This document shows, one piece after another, positions 23,951 through 33,009 of a DNA stretch of 64,000 nucleotides. Location of the stretch: positions 744,001 to 808,000 of the forward strand of contig JAGTXK010000103.1 of the NCBI GenBank assembly GCA_019096195.1. The letters are read 5' to 3'. How positions within the stretch are numbered: position 1 is the stretch's first letter; every line of letters begins with the position of its first letter. Position numbers and translations under genes: made by a program. Source of the DNA: Boletus sp. NGJ (lineage: Eukaryota > Basidiomycota > Agaricomycetes > Boletales > Boletaceae). Below the pieces are notes generated by a model. That model was given only the letters and a program-made list of their open reading frames with translations, did not search any database and was not told the DNA's origin.

Positions 23951-24535
23951 GTGCAGGATTCCGGAGGAGTACCGTTGTCCGTAAAAGGTGTCATCATCGG
24001 ACTCGACTCGAAATCAATGGATGTTGCCTGGGATGTTCCTTTTATGGCGGGAGTCACTCGGCGATAGGTACTTGAGCAGTTATTGCCACATTTTAACTAC
24101 GAACCAGTTCCTTACTGAATAGTGACTGAGGCGTCCTTGAGATATGACACGCGCATCTGACATTTTCACCGAAAATGCCGACGGCGTCAAGGATGTCAAA
24201 ACCTGGCTTAAACCAGAAGGCGTCCGCGAAAGTAAGAGCCGCATCGAGCCAGTCTGCGTATGTTGCAATTTCGCCCACAGTTTCTTTCGTGAGCTGCTCA
24301 GAAAAGAGAGAGACTGGCTCGAATTAGCGGACGCCCTTCGGTTTGACATCCGTGATGCATTGGGTTCGGGCACTCACAACCAAGATGGAGAGGCTGCTGA
24401 CACAATCCGTCTGTAAGTGGTCGTGGATCATCTATTCTTCGCCAAGAGGAAGTTTCACTAATACGCGAGGGAGAGGAGGGTCGTGGAAGGGGAGGTCCTG
24501 GGGGTTCTCATGTTGACGTACCACCGCTACCGTCG
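23945..24535 (+). pseudogene. XRN1: XRN1 fragment 2, scrambled and partly inverted
   Basis: Segments of XRN1 fragment 1 recur in a changed order. First is the equivalent of 18,700-18,870 (at 23,945-24,120), then that of 18,421-18,515 (at 24,121-24,235). Next comes the reverse complement of 18,505-18,597 (at 24,252-24,345), and last the tail equivalent of 19,305-19,520 (at 24,350-24,530). The stretch encodes recognisable bits such as SVKGVIIGLDSKSMDV and RASDIFTENAD but no continuous frame. Confidence 0.7.
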
Positions 24536-24779
24536 TCATAGCTATAGTGTGGCGATACGGTTCATGGGTCAGTGGTTTCAGTATGACGCGCGAGGGAGCC
24601 ATGTCACGTACGTACTAGTATTGTAGGCTGCTCACTGCTGCGGTTGGCAGACCCGCCTTCTCGTCTGTGTCGGACCTCGTCCTCGCGAGACAAGCTATAC
24701 ACATCAGAACACCAAGCCTAGTCCGAACGCGACGCCAGACGGAATCGGAATCGTGCGGAGGCGAACATCAGGACTCAAG

Positions 24780-27650
24780 CTAATGCTATGAGGTACAGAC
24801 TCGCAAGAAATATTCACGATCCGTCATGGTATCTACGTGCGTCACATCGGGTTATGCATGTGTCCCGTCTTCTGTACGTGAGCTACCACACACCATCCAT
24901 GAGGGTATCCTGAATGCAATGATGGCGTCGCCTGGTCCTCGCTGATGTGGCACTGTGAGTGTAAGAATGTAAACTAAAGGAAATGATGCACACCGTTATG
25001 TGGAGCCTCCCGGCCGAGGGTTGAGATGGAGTATGCTGTTGTTGCGCCTAATGAAATGTGAGCTGTCGTGACGAGTTCTACCATCGACAAGAAAAAACGG
25101 ACTGGACCGGCTTCGTTCGCGGCCGCAGAACCTTGTCCACCTCGCGAGGCGTCCTTCTTCGGATGCTTGGGAACAGTAGTCTTGGCAGCTGATTTATCCT
25201 GTAAAGTGTGATGGCACCCTGCACACAAACTGGAGACCCAACGAACCTCGGGCTCTTCCCAGGATGTCGCGACTGTTCGCTAGAATGATATGTTAGACAG
25301 ACTACATCCGATCGTCTATCAAGGAAGGGTGCTCACTGGCCTGCGCTGACCTGCGGCCATTCACGAAGGTCCCTTTGTAGCATTGACTCTTGCCGGCGAG
25401 TGGAAAGGGGATCGGGGATCGGCGGGCTCGCGCGACTTTGCGAAAAGTCGAACAGGTTTGGGTGAAATTGGGCCCCTGCTACTCTTCCACTGTAGCAACT
25501 TTCTAATTATGGATTGGCCCTGGGGTGACTCGGCAATATCCAAATTAATTTTCGTCCGCATATACTTCCCGGGTAGAGGTCACTGGTGGACAATCTGATG
25601 GTTGGGATATGGGATGAGATGATCCAACTGGTGGTAATTCATCCTCCCGGCCATTAGCAAAGGATACCGGGGACAATGACTTGAGCAGTGTCAACACGGA
25701 AGCAAGAGGAGACTAAAGTGATTACCAACCTCATCGTAATCGAATTGAGCGGGTGTCGACGACACCTCGGGCCCGCGCTATGCTATCGTGAAAACAGGGT
25801 TCAAGGGGGAAGCAAACGAACTGATACCTCAATGAGATCACTATTGTCGCCTTTGTTGCGTCATTTTGATTCAACTCGACTGGACTCCCCAGGAGCTTCC
25901 TGTTGTACGTACACAACGACAGTCAGCATAACTATTTTGGTGACGGATTGACGAGATCCTACTGGGGTGGGTGGAGCTGAATACGTTGCGATCGCCCGAT
26001 GTCGATGGTTGCTCCTCCTCTTGAACTTCGTCGCGAGTAAAAACCTACATATTTTGTGGAGGTGGGAGATGGGACAGGGCTTATTCGACATGCAAAAAAA
26101 TTTAATGCACAAGTACTGACATTGAATGGACCATACCACTCTGGGAGAATTTTGCCGAGATAACGAATGGTGATTTTCCCGTCATCTTGTCCAGTCGCAA
26201 GGTAGCCACTGTCTGGTGAGATGGCGACTGAATATATTCGCCCGTCGTCCTCAATGACAGGACGAATGTGGGCCAGTGTTGATGTGTCCAGGAGCAAGAT
26301 GGAATGGCTTGCAAAGGTAGCAATGAATTTGCCGTTGGCTGCTTGGGCGATAGAGTGAAGATTGTTGTCACGGTCATGAAGAATTTTTGATTTGGTGCGT
26401 TGAATCCCAGTGGAGGTTTCAAATGCCTTGAGTTTGTTCTCGCCGGACGCAGCAAAAACTCGCTGACCGTCGTTTGACCACGCAAGCGGAGTGATCCCGC
26501 CCCATTCAGATATGTTGGCGTTGATGGTGACGAGCTTGTCCCCGGTGTGACTGTCGAAAATCTGGACAGACTGCCAGCGGCAAGCAGTAGCGATTTGGTC
26601 GCCACCCGGAGAGAATTGAACTCCATTGATGCCAGTTTCGTCAGGATGGAGTGGGCCAACGACTCGCTGCCCGCTTGTGATACTCCAAATGTTCGCTTCT
26701 TTGTAAGTCCCTGTGGCAAACCTGGCTGAATCAGGGGAAACGTCCACAGCATGCACCGTGGTTTTGCCCTCCACGCTGCTGACCTTTTCTTCCATCTCTC
26801 CGTCCCACACTCTTGCCCCCTCCCTAGTCCCACAAACTATCCATTTGTGATCCCTTGACACCGAAATGGCCATTACGGCCGTTCCCATTTGCTTCCCGAC
26901 TTCTTCACTGTCTGAAAGTCGCCATTGTCGAATCCCATCGGCATTCCCGCACAAAACATGCTTTCCGTCGTGGTGGAACGCAACTGTGTCTACAGAGCCA
27001 GAGCTACCGGTCTCGAGTACTAACGTTGGGTCTTGTTGAATTGTCAGCATTGCACAATCACTGTTCAGAACTGCTACACACCGGTATTCGTCGACGACAT
27101 TCTCACCAATGTACACAATCATGGGGTTCGAAGACTGAAAAAGTGAGGTGTTTCGTTTTGCCGGTGGTACGCAAGAAACACGTTCCCTCAGTCAAAATAT
27201 GGTCTGTTCACAGAGGTTCCTCGTGTCTTTGGCTCGGATCCCAGCTACACGACCTCGTTGCGACGGCCAGGCGAGCTTTCAACATCGCCGAAACACCTTG
27301 CCAATGTAGTCCTATCCCATTTGCGAATGTTCATCCTAGCATTCTGACTGCAGCGACGAGGCATCAAACCAATACGCGACATACCCCCAAAGAGCGCAGT
27401 CAAACTCCAGTTGAACGTACGTGTGCGCAGGCTGGTCGGTCTCGTGCTTCCTACATGTCTGCGGAGCTCGAGAAGTTGTGCTCACGCAGCGTCGTTGACG
27501 CTAGCAATGCCCTCGTACGATCAGGGGCGGCGTTCAGGAGCACAATCTCACAGCGGTGCAAATTCATCGTTTCTTCATTCCGCCCCCGTCCGCTGCGGAT
27601 ACCCTCTGCGTAGATGGAAATGCAGGAAACCTGCATCCGCCGTTATCGGC
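24780..27650 (-). repeat. WD40 segmental repeat unit, copy 3
   Basis: Third copy of the unit. It is more diverged from copies 1 and 2 than they are from each other, but it keeps gene, leader and 3' flank. Its leader matches that of copy 1 from about 27,122 (tggggttcgaa) through 27,235-27,480 (gatcccagctacacg; gtgcgcaggctgg). Confidence 0.75.
24974..27122 (-). CDS. WD40-repeat protein, copy 3, with Pro/Ser-rich tail
   Basis: This is the best-preserved start of the three: an ATG at 27,122 opens a frame to 25,959 covering the whole propeller. Blade motifs include DTVAFHHDGKHVLCGN, NGVQFSPGGDQIATA and SVAISPDSGYLATGQ. The propeller ends ILPEWYGPFNV near 26,125, with a donor (gtcagt) just after; without splicing the frame would run on for about 55 residues. 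Tail exons follow at about 25,861-26,060, 25,361-25,720 and 24,974-25,228. As in its sisters, a basic/Ser-Pro tail follows a protein-binding propeller; the role is unknown. Of the three copies this one looks most likely to be expressed. Confidence 0.72.
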
Positions 27651-27975
27651 CACTGACCACCTACAGTCGAACAGGAATGCTGCCGTTCTTTTTTTTTTTT
27701 GGAATCCAATGCTGCTGTTGCACCCATACCAAGCCTTCGGTTAAATTTCTCTCCATTGTTAGATGACCCCGAGTCTAGGGAGGCTGACGATGTTGATAGC
27801 GATGGCGAACCTGTCCCCGTGGTCGGAAATGGAATGGTGGGTCCCTGGATGAATTCGACGTCGTTCGATTTTTCAATGGGAATATAAAGCGCAAGTTTCA
27901 TCGGAGCCAAGAGTCATCAGAACACAGCCAAGAAGATCTAGAAGATTTCATACCTAAAACCGTACCGCATACAAC

Positions 27976-28600
27976 ATGGCAACCACCGGCACTTTGTGGG
28001 GAATCGCAATCCAGCGCCAAACTGAAGTCGTACGTCCCGCACCTCCGTGACTCCGTGAAAATATTGGAAGGCTGAATCACTTACCCTTGCATAGATTCTC
28101 GCCGGTGCTATAGCAGGCCTTGAGCTTGATACCCCGCCCGTCGGATTTTACGTGACCAACAAATCACCTGCATACCTTAGTAAATTCCCTTGGGAAAGAT
28201 CCCAGCTTTCGGGGACAACAAAGGACTCGACTTGCTCGAGGCCGCTCCCATCGCACGCTAGGGCAAGTCTGGATTCCTCAGGAAGGGTGCAGTGAAGCCG
28301 CCCTCGTTGACCAGTAGGTTCACTTTGGCAAGACTGAGATCATGGCGCTCGGTGCCAAATACCTCGGTCCTTACAGCAAGGAGGTCAACGTCCGACTCAC
28401 GTTCCAATGCCAACTGAACCTCGACTATCGCACCTGCATAACACCAACCTTCAGAGGCAGGCTCGTGCATTCATGTTCCTCGATGAACCCAACCTGTCGC
28501 TAGCGAGAACCACCTGTCAGTGTAAACTGAAAGTTGTTTCCCCTTCGGACAGCCAAAGAGCCCGGAAACCGTTCAAGCGCCTTGCACGACGCCGAGAAGT
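27976..28600 (+). pseudogene. eEF1B-gamma fragment (GST-like domain), decayed
   Basis: eEF1B-gamma anchors the nucleotide exchange factor for elongation factor eEF1A and has an N-terminal GST-like domain. Pieces fit that domain: MATTGTLWGIAIQRQTEVV (27,976-28,032); after an intron-like gap, GAIAGLELDTPPV (28,103-28,142); TNKSPAYLSKFPW (28,154-28,193); then eEF1B-gamma-like bits near 28,270-28,380 (GKTEIMALGAKYLGP in one frame). No later domain is visible, and the pieces change frame, so this is a truncated relic. The intron-like gap points to copying from genomic DNA. Confidence 0.65.
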
Positions 28601-29735
28601 CTGAGCGCGGCCGATTGACTCGTCATCGTCATCTTCTACCACCCTGCACGTCAGAATCACTCTTGATCGCGAGCTCTCAAAGTACATATGCTATTTTAGG
28701 CGTGGTCAAACACTCCAGATCTATCATTCTCTCCTCGCCCCTCAGTCGGAGAGTTCCTCGGGGACAATGGCGGTAAATTTGTCAGTAGCGGTACCAAGGT
28801 ACAGTTTGCCAGCTACACTTGGCTGCGCTGTTCATTGTGACTGAAGTCGCTGTGGCAAGTGAGTTGGCAGTGAGTACCATCTTTCGTTGGAGCCTTTCAC
28901 CTCTTGAGTTACAGAGGAACATTGGCTTGTAAATAAGAGGTTCGACACGCGTTTTCACTGCTTCGCCGCAGCGACGCTGCAATAACCAATTCGTCGTTTG
29001 CCCGACGCCAGTTGTCGCCCTCACGAGCGAACTGCAAAAAATATCACAACGATGGAGGGCCAGGGCCTGTTCGAGAAGGGGTACTAGCGGTACGATGTAG
29101 TAGCTATCATCATTGCTTTGGACTCCGAAGCAGAAAGCCTCCGGCTAGTCACCGCGAGTCCGTGACACTCTTCCCATTCCCGTGTATACAAATCTCGAGG
29201 ATGTATACCAGAATTTTGGTACCTCTTTAAAACACGCGTAGGTTATTATACTCTTCCACTGTCAATTGCCGAGGCTTGACAATAGTAGAAGCCATCCTCT
29301 TGCACGGTCTAGATCTCGAGCATAGTTACGCCGCGGAGGAAACACACCGGCTAACCAAACCTGACAGAGAAAAGAGGGACAGAAATGTATGTCGATGGCA
29401 GTCGCGCCGGCGCCGGCAGGCAAAGGATCGCGTGATCGTACATCGATATCATATTAGCGGGGTAACCTTTTAAAGTTCCTGCCATCCCGACGGTCGTGCA
29501 AGGATGGTCAATTGGCTACGGGTGACGCCGTACCCCGATAGCCTACTTGATCACGTTGAGAGCACCTAAAAACTTCCCTTGTGCTGACCAAAAAAGACAA
29601 GGAAGAAGTTCATACCTTATCCAATGCACTCCAATGCCGCTCTCTGAGCTCAGGGTCGGTGCTCACTCGGACGAAGGCATAGGTCACTTACAGGAAGTAA
29701 ACCCTGCTACACCGCATACCCACACCAAACCCTCC
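28601..29735. other. no gene recognised
   Basis: Only short frames on both strands; none recalls a known family. This stretch lies between the eEF1B-gamma relic and the glutaminase fragment and may consist of other degraded copies. Confidence 0.3.
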
Positions 29736-29816
29736 GCATGGAAAGGCCTTGCGCGTATCATAGACGGATTGTGGGAACGCATTCGTGCCGGGGAGCTTGT
29801 CAGCGTACAAGTCTTG
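29735..29816 (-). pseudogene. glutaminase (GtaA) gene fragment with part of an intron
   Basis: On the minus strand this 80-nt stretch reads YADKLPGTNAFPQSVYDTRK, nearly identical to 44,479-44,540 of the intact glutaminase gene (YADKLLGTNLFPQSVYDM). After the exon match the copy continues with ggcctttccatgcgg, equal to part of the intron at 44,558-44,574, with about 17 nt deleted. The intron content shows a DNA-level copy. Confidence 0.75.
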
Positions 29817-29879
29817 CGCTAGACACAGTAAGCAGATACTCGAAGAAGCCAAGATACCTGGAGTAACTGACTCGAGGGC

Positions 29880-30335
29880 CTTGGCATCTTCCTCCCATTA
29901 TACGAGGAAACAAGCTCCCTCTGTTTCTGCGCTCCAGAGGATGTGTTGATGAGATGCCTGCGCATCACGATGCGAGAACGGCACCTAACGTACCCCGCAC
30001 TAATTTGGCCGACATAGTGGACCCAACATCCCAGTCAAATATCTCTTGAACAATGCTGTGTCGACGATCTGAGTTCTCTTGTCGAGCTCATCTTCGGTGA
30101 GGTCTGTGAGTGTGATGCTAGACGGTAGAGTGTGGTGAGAGGCAAAGGAAGTAGAGGACAGCGTCGAGAATAGATGCGACTGCGAAGGGGTTGTGAGAGG
30201 CGAGTGCGCCAGAAAGCTCTGGCCGAAGAGAAATCAAGTAAAGCCAGAGTCTCCAGGGAACGTGTCGCGTCGTCTGTACGGGAAAACGTCCACACCGAGG
30301 TCCATACGAAAGGCCCATCACCATTACTCGCCTTC
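29880..30335 (-). pseudogene. VPS39: VPS39 fragment 3, opposite strand
   Basis: Read on the minus strand, pieces match VPS39: LRPELSGALASHNPF (about 30,180-30,225); a TDLTEDELDKRTQIVDTALFKRYL stretch (30,030-30,105); and HLINTSSGAQKQRELVSSYNGRKM (about 29,905-29,975), the counterpart of 23,583-23,655. It spans the region just upstream of that found in fragment 1, so the three fragments together sample much of VPS39. Frame changes make it non-functional. Confidence 0.65.
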
Positions 30336-30629
30336 ATTGTTCACATGGCATCAAGTAACCTGGATCTGCAGAGAAAGTCAAACATTGTCGGACCAGCTTG
30401 TCCAAATAGCCAAACCCCTCATGTGTATTTTTGTTCATCATACGCGGTGGAATTGAATGGGAGAAAATAGGATAAAATTACATAAACACTTTCGGAGGGT
30501 CAATATTTATTTTCCGACGGTGCGATGTGACCTGTGTAAACCCCAACAAAAACACAAACACCCACCCCGAAAAATTCGGTTATACCCAGCGAAATTCTAG
30601 CTCCTGAACAGATTTGATTAGACGGCTCC

Positions 30630-32563
30630 GTGCCCTCCATGGACAATCCTCAGCATTATCAACCACTCTCACACGCACTTAATCCGCCAATAGTCCAGCC
30701 TCAATATGAAGAAGAGGAAGAAGGCGAAGACGAGGGCGCCGTGGAGGAGCAACTTGAAAGGGAAGACGATGACGGTGACGAGTATGTGTCCTACTTTTGC
30801 GTTTATGAAACAACTCTTTCATTGCGACCTCTTTACGGACCCCGCAGATCAAACCGTACTAATCAACAGCCACCCAGTGCGAATGGTGCTGGGAAGCAGC
30901 GCGCCGAGCCTGGACCCTCCATTCCGCCGCAACCATCCGGCCCGCCAACATCTGAAGATGTTGAGCGCAAACGACGTCCCGGTCGACCCCGTGGCTCGAA
31001 AAACAGGCGTATTCGTGGATCTGGTGCCGAAAGAGATGCGTCAGCCACGAGTACCGCAGCTGCGAAACATGCCACCACCACGCACGGATTCTACCAATAT
31101 TCTGCTCCCCCGGCACCGGGGGAAGTGCATCCGCACAACCAACAATATTATGAATTTCAATGGCGTGTCCTAAATCTGTGTGCTGAGTTTTATGGTGCTG
31201 CTGAAGAGCTCATCGTGAGTTAAACCCGGGGTGGGTTTCGGGCATGGGTTGGTACTGATACTTTATTTGCGTGCAGAAAGCTACACCTTCATTGGTCGTT
31301 GCCCAGTGTTATCAAATGGGACCGGGCGTCAAAGTTGATCCCCTGACTATGCTCGGCGAGGCAAAGCGAATTTGCGATACTCTCGTAATTGTCTCCTCAC
31401 TATGTTGGTGTACACCTCCAATGATGTGCTTTTATGTAGCTTGCTTCACCTGCTCGACTAACTGCGCACCCTCCTCCCGTACCATACCCATTCATCCCGG
31501 GGTATACCCCTCTGGCACCTCAGCCTCCCCAACCACCACTGCAGTCAACTCCCCCGCCCTCAGCGAACGGAAAACCTTCAGGAGCTACGCAGTCAGCGGC
31601 CCCTGTAATATCAAATCCACAATCTTTTGTCGTCTCCATGGGACATCAGCACCCGACGCCACAACAATTTGTTCCGGGAATGTATAGTGCTCCCACATAC
31701 CCAACTGCTCCGTACTATGGCTATGGTGGATATAGTAGTTTTTACCCTTCTGTTCCAGCACCGCAAGCTGGGCCCAGCCCTTCTACAGGTTCTAATGGGT
31801 CTGCGGGCCCGATACCAGGCAGCGCCGGCAACCAAGGCGCTTGGTCGGATGAAGAAACTGAAAAGTTGAAAAAGCTAGCTGAGGAACATCGAAATGCCAG
31901 CGGAGAGATAGCCTGGGATGCATTGTGTGAAAAATGGGGCAATTCTCGGACAAGGTACTGCCTTCATCTTGAATTCCATATATTGGCTGAAGACTTTTTA
32001 TAAGGCACCAAATACTCATCAAAGCGACTTCGCTTGGTCTTAAAGAGTCCTCTTCAAGGGGGACGAAGCGTCGGCGTGACACAGAGAGTCAAACATCCTC
32101 TGACCGCCCAGCACCCAGTGCACCAACGCCAGGTGCTGAGAATCCGATACCAACACCTGCACTTACCTCGGCCCCACCTCCACCGCAATCGGCGGCGCCC
32201 ATGCAGCAGAATACACACCCCCCTGCGCCACCGTCGCAAACTGTTCCGCCAAATTCTGTACAGCCATCCGCTTCGCCAGCTCCTTCGACACCTGCCACAT
32301 CTACGCAACCGTCCCCCGCCATTCGCCATGCCCAGACTCAGCAACAAGCCCCTGCATCTCGCAATTTCCCGTATCCTATGCCCACTGTTGCGGCAGCAAC
32401 CTCACCCGTCATCTCCACCGCTCCACAACAACCGCAAGAGAGATCTGGGAGTACAAGTACATATTATCGACGAGTAAATCCACCAGCTGGATCTCCTTCA
32501 CATGCACAGGGCGTCACGACCCATCAGTACATGTACCAACCTAATGGACGGCGGGAAATTTAG
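30630..32563 (+). CDS. AT-hook and SANT/Myb-like nuclear protein
   Basis: Five exons (30,630-30,781; 30,848-31,214; 31,277-31,384; 31,440-31,954; 32,005-32,563) join in frame to 566 residues; all introns are gt...ag and 50-66 nt. Domains in order: an acidic N-terminus (about 27-51), an AT-hook RKRRPGRPRGSKNRR (about 91-105) that binds the minor groove of A/T DNA, a conserved short region (about 150-210), a Pro/Tyr-rich linker, a SANT/Myb-like helix bundle (AWSDEETEKLKKLAEEH..., about 342-394) and a Pro/Gln/Ser-rich low-complexity tail. This fits a chromatin or transcription factor. The start may be Met1 or Met4 (30,639). Intron 1 is 66 nt and open in frame, so unspliced mRNA would code 22 extra residues. 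Confidence 0.85.
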
Positions 32564-33009
32564 GTTTGTCACGCAGTTTGCAACATGTTTTGAAGTCGCT
32601 TGTGACATTATGGACTCCAGGCTGTTTAATTTCTGTTAGGGGTGGACTGTAACACTGCTTTTGAATTACATTATTTTACGACTATGATGTTTTTTGGCGT
32701 GACGTTGGTCACACTTGGAAAAAAAAATAAAACAGAAATGCATTTGTAACCAACCAGAAATCATTGTTAGGGGTTTGTTTGGCATGAGCCTCTGAACCAA
32801 ACAATCGTCTCCACCGCGCCACTTGTTGCCAAAACACCGGACGCTGACTCAGCCGCTTTTCCAGTGACCACTTACCTGATTCACTCAAACTCATACCTCA
32901 GCAAAACGCTCCGACCACATTCTTCTTGTCTTCGTACCATCACCACCACTACAACCACCACTAACACTCACAACTTCCATTCTTTCGAACCGGCACTGTA
33001 TCTGCAGCC

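Noticed and set aside
13800-27650. WD40 repeat units considered as a transposon
   Set aside because: No terminal inverted repeats, target duplications or transposase; boundaries differ between copies, which fits segmental duplication better.
32054-32347. Long minus-strand frames rich in Gly/Arg/Cys
   Set aside because: They are antisense to the Pro/Ala/Gln-rich tail of the AT-hook/SANT gene; biased composition keeps the frame open by chance.
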